In this document: positions 1-12,700 of the stretch, one piece after another
Numbering within the stretch: position 1 is the first letter of the stretch
Layout: each line of letters starts with the position of its first letter
The notes under the pieces: model-generated
The model's input: only the letters and a program-made list of their open reading frames with translations
The model's database searches: none
What the model was told of the DNA's origin: nothing
Program-made: the position numbers and the translations under genes
Source: Ophiosphaerella korrae
Lineage: Eukaryota; Ascomycota; Dothideomycetes; Pleosporales; Phaeosphaeriaceae
Assembly (NCBI GenBank): GCA_028456385.1
Contig: JALNQF010000005.1
Coordinates: 496,001-560,000 of the forward strand
DNA length: 64,000 bases
Reading direction: 5' to 3'

Positions 1-1510
1 TCATAACAACGTTCGTTATGCATCATTGATACTTCTCCAATACCAAACCCCTACATGCAGCTGAACAACTGTCCTATCGTTGATATCCCGTTCGATCTCA
101 TCGAGGCCTTTGATGATACATGTTCACATGTTCTTTCAAGCACGATGTGCGATTCTTTTCCACCACCTCTCCTTGGCCTCTTCACTTCATTGCTCCTTTT
201 TCGTTCTTAGATGTGCCTTTCATTTTCTTTCTCTCATTCTTGCTGTTAGATACCGTTGAATCACTAGGTGATGCAGAAATTTGTTGCAGGTGGTGTGTCG
301 TTGAATTTTACATGGCGAAAATGGAGTTTCGAGTGGCCTGAGTATAAGTCATTTGGGTACGACCAAATGTAGACATGGTAATGCTGCTAACAGCTAGCGC
401 TTGATATGGACTAAACAGTCTCTTCCCAAGTAACTGACTTGTGTATGATTCCTTAGCACGTAGTCCTTTGGTGTGAGAAGCAGTGATTGATGATTATGAT
501 TTATATTCTTTGGTATGAAAATTAGCTGTATAGGCTGTTGTGGGAAATAGGCGAAATATTATTGATAAATGACTTGGGGACACTAAAGAGCGATACAAAT
601 TTTGGCATCGTCACCCCGAGACCAACCCAGATGTTTGGTACTGAGCCAACCCAACACCTTCCGATCGATGGATTCCAAACGTTCGTCGTTACTGAGGACA
701 GTGCAATATTTTGACGACTTTCTTCTTTTTAGTGGAAACAGTGTTTTTACTATCTGTATAATTCTAGACTTTCGTTCATTGAAAGGCATAACACTGAGCT
801 GGTGTCACGGGTGTTTCCCACAGGTGGCCCGTTGGGCCACCGATGGGCATCCAGTACATATACTATTCTGTGCCCAGTATGCCTATTCGGCATACTGTAC
901 CTCTTTTGGTCATGTCTGGGCTGGTGGCACAGAACCCGGCCTTACAGCTGGGGCTTTATATCGACCATATTAACAGCACAATATGGTTGTCCTAGTTAGA
1001 CCTAGCCAGGCGACACATCCACAACAGCATTCAGACAATGTTATTAATACCGTTTTTTTAAATGAAGCAAATTTTTGCTGAGGCTTGGTCAGCGCGGTGT
1101 CATGTAAAATATTTGACAGTTTTCTTTACCTGCCCCTGAGCTTTCTATCATTCTCCGTGCCTGAAATTTGCCTGTACACTGTGTGCTTCAAAGATAAAAA
1201 TATGTGGAGAGAATTAGCACTAGCCTGTATACAAACCAAACACTGTATCCTTCATTAGATATCCCAATTGGCTGAGGGTTTGCACGCCTTTACTTGCACG
1301 AGATGTCCATAGTGCAGATTGGTAAGGAATGGGTTGCGCTATCTATGCCAAATTTATATACCAGATGGCCAAAATTTCATGACTATACAGCAAATTCTGG
1401 AACGACAGGTGAAGGTATAAACGTGCTTACCAAAAGCTTGTTCTAAGATACGATCTATATGCTTCTGATGAACTCCAAAATTAAAGGAAAGAAAATAGAA
1501 CCAGGCAATC
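1..1510. other. No supported gene
   Basis: Short open frames occur on both strands, but none shows a recognisable motif, a good start context or splice sites linking it to neighbours. The left part may hold the end of a gene lying outside the window. The right end is the 3' flank of the minus-strand gene that stops at 1511. Confidence 0.5.
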
Positions 1511-2818
1511 CTAATCCAAATCCATAGCATCACTAACATCAGCATTATTGGCCGCTAATCCCGATATCTCTTCATCCACTCCCCCTCCACCATGTGCCTC
1601 CATAGAATCCACTCGCTTCGTCACCTCAAACTTACGCCAATGCTTATCCACAAAATGCGCCTTCATCAGCTTCCGCTTGTTTACAATGCGTTTCCCACAG
1701 AGCCTGCACTCTCTCCCCTTCGCGCCAACAAGATACGCTTCCCAGATCTTTTCCATAGCCACGCTATCAGCCGGACCCATTAGCGCAGCCACATCGTCCT
1801 TGACTTCATCCCACATCTTGAGAAGGGTCTCAAGCGACCCACCTTTAGACTGAGTTAACTGGCACGCATCACGGTCGTCATCATCTGGGTCGCCGTTAAG
1901 CATATTGTCTAGATGGCGGAGAAGCCCGGCGTTGAAGTCTGACTGTTTGCGTGCAGCATCATACTCGGTTGGAAACCAAGCGGTGAGAAGAGCCAGTTTG
2001 TGTAGCATGGACAAAAAGTTGCCGACAGTGAATTCAGAATGCGTAGCGAGGAAAGAAGCGTTAGTTGCAAGGCAGAGCATCGGACATAGCGGGGGGATGC
2101 GCAATCCATCGCCTTCAAATTGCACAAGGGCCATGCCGCCTTCGAGATCATGTGCAACGTCGAGCGAGTTGTCATCAAAAGTTTGGGCAAAGCTCTCGTA
2201 GGCCGTCTGGAGAGTGCGCAGATTGTGGCTTGTGGAGGGCCAGATGATCCAGATGAGGGAACCGGAAAGCAGCGTTACCACTGTTGTACTCTCGTTGCTG
2301 TGATGGAGCGGTAGAAGCGCCTTGTCGGGTAACACAGTGCATGCCGTCATCGCGGCCCGCAGAAGATGCTCGGGCGGCTCTCGGTCCTCAGCACTCGCTT
2401 TCTCGAGAGTTTCGCAGGGAAATGTTACGATGGTCTCTGTCGCGTCGAGGCCCGTGCTAGTGAGATTGTTGATTGTCTGTGTGCCTGCATCCCCTTCGTC
2501 TGTTTTTGCACATCCATCTGCAAGCCCAGATTTCGAGAAATAGACCAGTCGATTGCCAAAGTATTTTTGTGCTTCTGACAGGTCGCGCAAACACATCTCT
2601 TGCAAATCCTTAGGTGAGGATAATTTGCGGAGCCCTGCAGGTGGCAGTTTTCGGCCGAGACTTGGATAGTCGCCATCTTTGAGCCCAAATTTCTGCCTCG
2701 TGGCTTCTTTCGACTTGTAAGGGACCAGTTTGCCGCTATCCACCAATTCTTTGAAAGTTATTGCATGCTCCGAGCTAGACGATTGGAGTGCTTTGCGCAC
2801 TCCAATAAGGGAAGTCAT
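1511..2818 (-). CDS. Hypothetical protein with JmjC/cupin-like core and C-terminal C2H2 zinc finger
   Basis: Single-exon gene of 435 aa. I chose the ATG at 2818; the frame stays open a few codons further only through a TTG. The middle (about residues 145-270) resembles a degenerate JmjC/cupin barrel: an LHHSNESTTVV strand where HxD/E metal ligands would lie, then a GSLIWIIWPST strand, then IPPLCPMLCLATNASFLATHSEF, which looks like the second half of the barrel. The usual iron-ligand spacing is not clearly kept, so catalysis is uncertain. Near the C terminus CRLCGKR...AHFVDKH fits a C-x2-C-x13-H-x4-H zinc finger. The tail is acidic (DVSDAMDLD). There is no signal peptide or membrane segment. 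The zinc finger is seen directly; the JmjC relation is inference from pattern. A nuclear role is plausible but unproven. Confidence 0.75.
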   Translation of the reverse strand: MTSLIGVRKALQSSSSEHAITFKELVDSGKLVPYKSKEATRQKFGLKDGDYPSLGRKLPPAGLRKLSSPKDLQEMCLRDLSEAQKYFGNRLVYFSKSGLADGCAKTDEGDAGTQTINNLTSTGLDATETIVTFPCETLEKASAEDREPPEHLLRAAMTACTVLPDKALLPLHHSNESTTVVTLLSGSLIWIIWPSTSHNLRTLQTAYESFAQTFDDNSLDVAHDLEGGMALVQFEGDGLRIPPLCPMLCLATNASFLATHSEFTVGNFLSMLHKLALLTAWFPTEYDAARKQSDFNAGLLRHLDNMLNGDPDDDDRDACQLTQSKGGSLETLLKMWDEVKDDVAALMGPADSVAMEKIWEAYLVGAKGRECRLCGKRIVNKRKLMKAHFVDKHWRKFEVTKRVDSMEAHGGGGVDEEISGLAANNADVSDAMDLD

Positions 2819-3703
2819 GTTTGGCGAAACCAAAAGTTGGAGAGAGGCGAAGGTGAGTAGGTGAGGTTGTGGTGATCGAGTTGCTGCTGCCTAATAATAA
2901 AGGCGCGAGTGGTGTGAACTGCAGCTCAGGATTAGTTTGCAGTGATTACAGGGTGAAGAAGACATAGAGCTCTATCGCGTGGAGTAACAATCACCCTTGA
3001 AGGCTGGGACTTGGTCACCCCAATGGGTCATCTAGCCCAATAAGAACACAATCCTGTCGAGTTACAGGACAAATTTCAGGCTTATATTAACATTACTTTC
3101 CTAACAAGCACACATGAGTAGTCCTTCGTACATTTTCTCACAGAGAGGGTTGGGTGTCTGGGGGTTGAGTCAGCAAGCAGGGAGCAAGCCTCTTTGGCAA
3201 TCATCACCCAAAGCAGAATGTTTGCTTTGAATATCATAGCCACAACACAACCTCAAGCTACCACAATAGAGTTCTGGGAAAATGTACGCCGTAAATTACC
3301 AAAGTGTACCTTCCAAAACCACGGCGCGACAAAGAGATGACCCAACATTTGCCAACAAGGCTCCCCCGTTGTGTTTGAACGTGCACAGTACTCAAAAAGC
3401 AACAAAAGCTCATTCTATTTATCTACTTCAACCCCGCACTAAAAATTCACTCATTCCCGCAGCATCCCCCACACGCACACCGCCACATCCGAAAAGCCTA
3501 GGCCTGCACTCCCAGACAAGTCATCCTTGCCAATGCCGTGCTCAAACCCACCTATTCATACAGCGCAAAATGAACCGAACCCATTTCCCCCTCGTGCCCG
3601 CGCATGCGCCTTGCTAGCCAGGTATATACCGTAATAGACCTCGAGCGCCTGCAATGTGTGCTATCATAAACGTGAAGTAATGGATCATGAAGGTCGCAGC
3701 GGC
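2819..3703. other. Intergenic region, no supported gene
   Basis: This is the 5' flank of the minus-strand gene starting at 2818 and the 3' flank of the ubiquitin-ligase gene ending at 3704. A plus-strand open frame at 3282-3617 has no family features and an unconvincing composition, so I left it out. Confidence 0.5.
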
Positions 3704-6700
3704 TTATGCGAAGCCGAAGTACTCGCCTCCAGCAGTCATGGCGGTGTAGAGCGCTTTGCGAAGGTCCTCGTACGATTCATACTCGGGGAGATCGAGTTCT
3801 GTGGTGATATTAGCGTGGAAATAGATAAAAGGGAGGACAGGAACTTACGATTGAAGCACGTGTGACTGGATGGCAAACGATCCTTGCTGCCATAGTCGCG
3901 ATGAATGTTGAATTTTGAGAAGCCGTTCATACCCTCCAGTTCTTTGAAGCCGTTGAGTGGCACCTTTGAAGTACCAGTGACGAATTGAAGTAGCTTGGCT
4001 TGCTCTTCCTTCTCGAACGTGCGCACGGCGCGCCAGAACCACTGAATCTGCGGCGATGCAGCCGTGTAGTTATGATATTCAGTATTGTTCTTCCAGTCGT
4101 CCACGTTGATATCAGGCAGGCCAGAGATGAGTAACTCAAGCTCCTGTTCGCTGAAGATATTCACAAGCTCAGCAGGGACGATGTCATGGAAACCCTTGAG
4201 GAAATGTTCGAGTTGTTCTTTGACAGAGCCAGTAAGACGATGTTCGGTGATGAGGCGGATGTACTCATGCTTGTTGTCCTCGGTCACCGGAATGTCACGG
4301 CCGTTCTCAATCAGATCCACGACCTGCATCTCACCAAAAGCCTCAACCTCGACCGAGAAAGTCTCTGTGATGATATCTGTAATATCGTTGTTCAACATCC
4401 ACTCGAGCGACTTGTAGTATTCGAGGTCTAGCGTCTCCATATCCTTGAGGTTGACTACCTTGCCCATGATTTGCTTGTAGACCGCGCGACTGAAATGGCA
4501 GTCGAGAACGCGGCCCTCGTAGAGTGCCTTGCCGATGATACGGCCGATGAATTTGAAGAACATCAAATGCTCAGGGTTAATGGAACTTAGTCGATTCGGA
4601 TGGAATGTGGTACGATCTGATGCGACAGGCACGAATAGGGCGTAATCTGCATTGAACATCTGGCGCGCGATAACCTGGAACCACTCACGAGTCACGCCAC
4701 CTGCGTCGACACCCTCTTCGCCATGGAATCGAATGCTGAGCTTGCCATACTTCATCTCATCGGCAGACTTGAAGTAGAGAGATTTGAAAGAGTCTAGGAA
4801 GACCTGGTCTCGGCGAACAGCAAGCTGAAGAGGCGGATGTGGCTGACGATCCCCGTTTCTAGAATGGAGTTTGCGATTGAAATAGTTGCGCTTATTGTCA
4901 AACTCTAGAACCTTGGAGTTCTTGACGAGCAACGAGAATGTGCCACTCATCAACTTAGGATTTTGGCGTACAAGGTCGTTCAAGATTTTTCGGTGATCCT
5001 CGGTGAAGTTGAAGAACAGATTCTCCATCTTGTTCTCTGGAGGCGGGCTCGAAAGCACAAACTCCTTTGGCACCATCTTGGAAAGCGGGATCTCCTTAAG
5101 GGTAGTGTTCTTACAGACAATCATCAAGGACTCTATAATAGGCAGCAGAGTTGTTGCGATGTTCAGCATATTGCCGCGCTGGCGAATGACTGTCAGACAG
5201 TCGCTTAGTTTGTTCCATAGTGGCGCGAACGCGGTATCCTCGTAGAGTGATAGCAAAATGTCCTCCTTTTGAGCAGGCTCAAGAGCCTCTGCGTTGGCTT
5301 CGAGTTCGTCTTTGCTGTCGCGAGAGGGATCAAAGAGGTAATTGAGTGCTGTAAGTGCCCTCAACAGCTTTGTCTGATCCGAGCTTGTTGGGGAGAATTT
5401 GGCAAGTGCAATGCCTTGGACGTCAGTTGGTGACTCTGCTTTGGAGACCTGAATAGTCAAGCTGGTGAGATCATGGAGTATGGAACGAGCTAAATCCTTG
5501 GCGATACCAAGAAGCTCTTGGCCAAATACCTCCTTCGCACCCGGTATCGGCGAGAGGTTACTGATGACGGAAATGGTCTCTTGGAAAACCTTGCTGTTGC
5601 ATTCTGGGGCAGCAAGGATCTTGGCAACAAGGCGCAGATTGTTTTCTGGAATCTCGGGTGGTACCAACGAGCGCTTCTTTGACTTCTCCTCTTCACCTTT
5701 TGTTTCTTTTGGCTTGGCAGCGCTGGGTTCACCTTCAACGCCCTCTGGCTGAGTAGTTGTTTCGGGAGCAGCCATCTCTATATCTTGTCCTTGTGTTTGA
5801 GAGTCTGATGCTGCTGTTGCTTGCTCTACAATAGCCGTCAGATCCGCGGCGCGTTGGGGCTCGGTTGCGGTCGCTGTCTTGTTTTCTTCTTCCGTGGACT
5901 TTTGTTTCTCCTTGTTTAGATTATGCAAAGGCCGAGTGATGGCATGTAGAAGCATAGTGAGCTGCTCCATGATGGACGAGCTTTCGACGATAAGCTTGCG
6001 GTCGAGCAAGGCGAGTAAAGCGTTGATTGGATACCTCGTTGCTCTAGTGTCCTTTGCCTTGCCTTTGCGGTTACCACGGTTCTTGAAACCGACACCGGTC
6101 TCGTGCTCAGTCAAGAAAAAGCCTCCCATGGTGTTGTTCTTGTCAGTCAGCTGTGCAAGCGTATGAAGGCATTGCTGAACAACCATGAGCGGAGAGACAT
6201 CGGCGTTGATCGATAGAGCACCACTCTTTCTGGACACTTTTGGCGTCTTATCTGAGGGTTGCTGGGGCTGCTTTGCACGAATAGACAACTGAGCAAAGCT
6301 TCGTTCGACCGCATTGGTATCAGCGCTGCCATCCTGCAAGATGGAGAGTAAGATGCTGATGACCTCAGCACGATTCTGGCGATTTTCGCATACATAGCGA
6401 AGAATCGAGCTGAGACTGGTTTTGGCGCTACCTTGCTGAGGAATGAACATGAGCCTCAGTAGTGTTGCAACGCCTGCTTTATCAAGCATCTGTACGCAAG
6501 GGCGGGCTTTCTTTTTTTGTGATGGATCATCCGGCTGTCCACGTCGATCTCCTCGTCGGTAACCATATTCATTGAATTGATTGAGTCGGCGATCACCTCC
6601 ATAAGCACGAGCTTCTGCCGAAATTTCGGGTGGAAGTTGTCGTAAGGTATCTTCGTCAGTATCCATGAGCACTGCCGCACGCAGAGTGGGATCTAGAGAT

Positions 6701-9700
6701 GCAAGGAAGCTAGCAGCATCCATATCCTCGGCTTGAGGGGCGGGTCCAGATTGATTACGGCGACGGTTCTCTTCACGGTCGCGACGTCGTCGCTCCGCTG
6801 CTTCGTGTTGGAGGATTTCATCTTGAATTTCCTGTGGTAATGCAGCCAAAAACTGCTCATCGATGTCTGTCGGCTGATCTCCGGCTGTTGCAGCAGATTC
6901 AGCTTGTTGCGGTCGAGCTTGCTGTTGTTGTGCTCGTTGTAGTCGCTCTTCTTGTCGCCGCTCAGCAACTTGTTGCATGAGGACCTCTTCGCGAAGCTCT
7001 TCGGGCAGCGCGTCAAGATACTCAAGGTCAATGCCCAAGTCGGTGATATCGTACTCGCGGCCTCTCAGCGTTGTCATAACACGCGGTCTAGTATCTTCTG
7101 CTGGCGCTGGCTCCGCAGACCCTTCGGCTGATTGACTGGCTTCAACGCCCTCCATACCTTGATTATCTGAGGCCGAAGTAGACTCCTGGGCGGCTTCATT
7201 CTCGGTGGCCTCGTTAGCTTGAGAAGCGGCTTCTGCTGCTTCACGTTCTTGTCGTTCCCGTTCTTCTTTTTCCTTAGCCTCGCGCTCTTCACGCTCCTGT
7301 TTTTCCTTGAGTTCTTTCTCCTCCTTAAGTTTACGAGCATTTTCAGCGTCTCGCTCCTCCTGCTTCTTTCTAGCTGCTTCGATGGCAGGTGGAACCATGA
7401 GCTTTAGGATTGAGTTGATGACACGTGAGCTCTTATCGATCGCACTTGGTCCATGTAGGATCCTTGCTTCCTCTTGCCAACGCGCGCTGGTACCAGCCTT
7501 GACAAAGGCGATCGCTGAGTGAGGGTCCTCTCGAGCCGAACGTGACATGTGGCTCTCACGAGCACGAGCCATTTCACGACGGAATCCAGTGTCAAAAGTG
7601 GGAGGGAAGCCTAGTGGCATGTTGCTGAATGAGAGATGTAACGCACCACCAGCTTGGTGTAATGTCGGGCCACTACCCTGGCTCATTGCGTTTAATAAGT
7701 TGCTGATGAATGAGACAGGACTGTCGGCGTTAAAAACTCGTGGCCCACGACCCTCGATTGCGTGAACCCAGTCGCTCATACCCTCATTACGGAACGGACC
7801 ATTGTGACCAGACGAACGACCACCACGTTGGAGGAGAGGATTAATTCCGTCATCGGCAACTCGAGCACCTGCGCCTGGACGATGTGAACGATAGGCGGGA
7901 ACTAAGATGCGGTCTCCTGGGCCAGCCGGGAACATCCATGGGCTCAAACGGTGTGTATGTCGATGTGTAGGAGGTGCTGGCTCATCCCAGCCACCACCCC
8001 ATCCGCCCATATCGGGCAAACCGTCTTCATCGTCCTCAATACCCGGATCGTAGTGGATGTCCTCCTCGTCGTAGTCCTCTCCATCTTCATCATCTGCAAT
8101 AAGTGTAAGTAAGCATATGGGTTAAAATACATTTTGCACATACCTTCTTCTTCCGCCATGTCATCGTCCATGAAGGCGCCCATTTCACCATGTCGCATCT
8201 GCTCCATCTGCTCCATTATTTGTGCTGGAGACTCAAGGACAAGACCGAGCGCACCACCGGGCATACCGCCATCTCCGTTGAGGCCGCCAGCAAAATCGCC
8301 CGGGTCGTCACTCCAATCATCCACGTGATCATCGGCAAGGCTTGCGTTCTCATCGTCTCCTGTGATTTCTTCAAGACCCTCCACCATCATGATACCATCC
8401 TCATCCATCTCTAAATCATCATCTGGATCATCGTCATCTTCTTCTTCCTCGTCATCATCATCATCGTCAAGGTCATCATCATCCTCGGTTCCGTCTTCGG
8501 AGCCCATACCCTCATCATCATCCATTTCAATTTCAATTTCGACATCGCCAGGAAGACCCTCGATTGGTCCTATATTGCCGATTTCCGCCTCCATCATGTC
8601 CTCGTCATCTTCTGAAATGACGTCGTCACCATCTCCAATATCGCCTTCGTCAAACTCCATATCATCGGCGTAAGCATCGTCATACATAATCTCCTCACCA
8701 TCTTCGTCATTAGAGTCCTCTGAGCCAGAATCGTGCGGTAGATCAAACATGCCCAAGGTGGAATTCCGGAAGAGGTCTGGTGTTTCTTCGCGCATGTTGT
8801 CGACGAGATCGTCGTCCGATGCGGTCTCAATTTCATACTCATCGGCAGAATCTGGTGCTGATGATGTATCGTAGTGCATACTCAGATCCATAGCGACATA
8901 AGTCAACCACTTCAGCGGCTTGAGGATGTACTTGACGACGCGCTTCGCGTTGGGGAAGTTGAGGTCGATATCTGAGATAGCGGTCGTAAGGATCGTGATG
9001 AAGTTTTTCTCATACATAATCTTGGCCATTTGCTTCAAGTTCGGCGTCATATCTGAATTTTGAGCGATCATCTCGCCGTTAGGTCGTTGAGCAACCATGC
9101 GAGAGAAAATATCAGATATATTCAGTAGACGTGAGTATTTCATATCCAAAGGCTCATCCGAGCTATTGGCGTCCCTGAAAGCCTTCAAAGCATGTTCAAG
9201 TACGAATTTGCGCACGAACAAAAGATCCGGTTCCGTCTCTGCATACGGAGACAATGGGGTGTCGGACTTTGGAATAGCATGTTCTCCAGTCTTATTGCAA
9301 AGAGACACAATGAGATCAATTGCACAGTTTGAGGTGGCCAGTTTCTTCCTAAACGCAAGATCGCCCTCGTGATTGAGAGTGCCAATTGGCACCAGGCTGT
9401 TCAACAGATAGTTCAGTACTCCAGATCGCGGCTTCGATGGGGTTGTCGTGTAAGGGTCAGCCTTACGAGAGAAGCTGATAAATTCGACCTTGGTACGGTT
9501 GTAGCTTCCAAGGAGCTCCGCCAAACACTTCAGAATGAAGCAACGGTAAATGTAGATGGGATTTGCGTCGGCTTTGAAGACTGGCTTTTCTGTCTTGCTC
9601 GCCTCAGGGGCCCCAGTCGCCGTTGTCGAAGTTTGAAAAGCAGGAGCAGTTTCTTCGCTGCCTTCAGCTTCAGGAGCAGCGTCTGGCTTAGTAGATTCAG

Positions 9701-12700
9701 GAGTATCATCAATCTCCTTATAGGCTAGGAGCTCACAGAGGAGATAATGAATAACTCCATCAGAATTTTCAACAACCGGAACTTTCAGATCTGCGGTCTT
9801 GGTCCGTTCAAGCAAGGGTTGCTTCGGTGCTTCGGTTGATTCCTTTGGTCGATCCTCTTCGGCTGGGGCATTTGAAGGGCCAGAAGCAGCGCTTGGCTCG
9901 GCAGCAGATGATTCATCTTTCTTGAGGACAAGGATCTGTTGTCGGTTGTTCGATTCCCAGCGCATAAGCTGAAGCTTCTCATTGGTAACTTCGACAAAGA
10001 TCTCTGGCGCCCGAATAGCGTGTGCGTACATTTGACGAGTATATGCAGTAGTATCGGTCTGCCTACGATCGCGCGTCTCAAACATTTGCTGGATCTCCGT
10101 ACCCATGACCTGTCGGATCATAGCATCATCTTCAATCATGTGTCGCAGAACTATCATGAACGCGCTTCGTAGACCCTCATTCGTAATACCTGCTAGTTGC
10201 TTGACCATTAAGAAAAGTCGTTGAACGTTGCGTTTCTCGGCCAGACGCACAGCAATCTTGCGCGTGCGGGTCAACATGACGAGTACACGTGTGACCGATA
10301 ATGCCAAAGACTCGTCCTTGCTGATTCGTGGCAGCATTTCCATTATGGCATCAAAAAGTTGGTTCTTCTCGTCCACGCTCACAATGGGCTCTGGGAGTTG
10401 ATCAACGGAAACGTCTTCGATAGTGAGTCCGGTAGGTGGAGTCCATGGGATTTGAGGTGGAAGTTGATCTTCTGCTAGTAATCGCTCGAGGATGAGTAGC
10501 ACTTGGCCAATCCAAGGTGAGGAATCCTCCGGTTTTTGATCTGGGAAGATCTTGATGAAGCCCAAAAGAGTAACGAAGTTGTCTTTCAACTCTTCGACAA
10601 TGACATCGTAGAAATCCTTCTCTTGAAGAACCAAAGCTAGTAGATGCGCGGATGCAGCGATTTTCTTGCTTTGGGAGCGGAAATCGTCGTCACACTGTAA
10701 TGAGACGAGTGAATGGACCAGCGTAGTGCCAATTTCTGTTCGCATCAAACCAGGTTCTGTGGCCTTTGACACAGCCGCAGTAATGAGATCTGCTAGCTCA
10801 AAAGTGACATCATCATGGGAATTAAGAATATCGAGAGATCGGTCAACCAAATTCTGGCGAAGCTGAGTACGCTCTTTGTCTAGAGCATTTAATGCAACGG
10901 CTTCGGCCTTGTTCCCAGCGCGCATCCGCTTTTGGTAGGCCAGAGCATTATGCGGGACGGGTAGAGAGAGGTCTGTACGGCTTTCAGGCACAGGTGTGCT
11001 TGAATAAGGCTGGGAAGTCCCTGCCTCCTCACCAGCGTCCTCCATTTCGACAGATACCGTGTCTGGGGCTTCAGAATCCTCTTCATCCCTGGTGTTGTCA
11101 CTGGAGGCGACACTAACACTATCCCTAGTCTCAGGCACAACAACTTCTGCTCGGCTCGGCGCGGCTGATGATGGCACTCGAGCCTCTAATTCGTATTGTG
11201 GTATTGGGTTCCTTGATGATTGTGGGCGAGCTTGATTTTGGCAGTACTCCCGCGCCATATTGAAGTTGTCACAGCAACGATACATCGCCTCCTCAGCAAG
11301 ACTCTCTGAGAAGCCTGCCTCTTTGAGTCGATCCAGATACTCCGTGCTACGAGGGGTCCAGGGCTTGATGATAGGTTTGCCGCGCTTTGGAATCTTGTCT
11401 GCGGTCGTAGGAGCACCGTGTTCACCATCGCAATCCAAGACAGTTTTCAGAATGTTAATAGAGGTCTTCACAATCGATGTAGTAGCCTTATCGATAAGAT
11501 CTGAGTTCCATATCTTCTCAACGGGCTTGATTACCGCATACCGAATCTCGACAAGGAATTGTGCCGTAGAAAAGTGGTCTGGACGTTCCCGTTCGCGATC
11601 TGGTCGAGATTGAAGTGAGGAAGTTTGCTGTGACTCGCCAATAACCTTGAAGTTGATAATCTGCGCATAGAAAGCAAGGATAATTTTGATACCGCCAAGA
11701 GACAAATTAAGTAGTCGCTTGGACCCTTCGTTTGTCTCTTCGTCCTTCTTTTGCGTAATCTCGAGCGCTGACTCGTAAAATTCGTTCAAGATTTCGGCCA
11801 GAACATCGAAGCCACCAAGATTTCTGAACGAGACAAGGAGTAGAGTCAAAGCCTGGGGGCGGTCCATGTTGGGATCGATCATAAGCTGTGATAGCGATGT
11901 AAGGATGACGATCCAGAAGGCGTAACGGTCTTCAGCATTGTTTGATTCTTGCGGTCCACAATATTGCAGCTGGTCAATAACTGCTTGTGCAAGTTGATCA
12001 GCGACAACTGTAGCACATTGCTTTTGATATGGTTCGAGACTGCGACGGAACAATAAGAGCTTCCCAAGAGATTGGCAGAAAGGCGCAATTTCGGTAGGGA
12101 TCTTGCTTAGAAGGTTGCGAAGAGCTTGCGTATTCTTGAACTGTGCACTATCTTGGCTGAGAACCACAGCTTCCATGGCAGCTGAGCCAGCTGCCGCAGC
12201 ATTATCATCATTTGAACCTTCAGCAGTAGTTGGTGCAGCGGTACTAGTCGATTGATCACGAGTCCCGAGGCGGAAGACATGATCAGCCTCAATGTTACCA
12301 AAACCTAAACTCCTCACGCGGGTCTCTGATTCCCATTCGGTGGGCATGTGCCTTTGCAGTAAAAGTTCTTCCCAGACGCAGCTTCGGTGCAGCTTCCCAA
12401 GGCTATCGACCAGTCGCGCATACATGTCTGCGAGATTGACCTGACTAGACACGTTGTGAGCTGAGCGTGTGCTGAACATCTGGCTCTGGAAAGTGAGAGT
12501 CATGGCTCCAACCAGGGTGAACGCAGAAACCAAGGACTTGATATACTCTGTTCCGCTGTTTAGAATGTTACTATCTTTGGGCGGGTTGGCGCTCGTGAAA
12601 GGAGCAAAGAAAGCCTGGCTACCAGTGTGATTGAACATAGGTTCTAATCGTTCCAACGCCTGCTGGGTTCGCTTGATCAATGACGGCACAGCGATATGTG

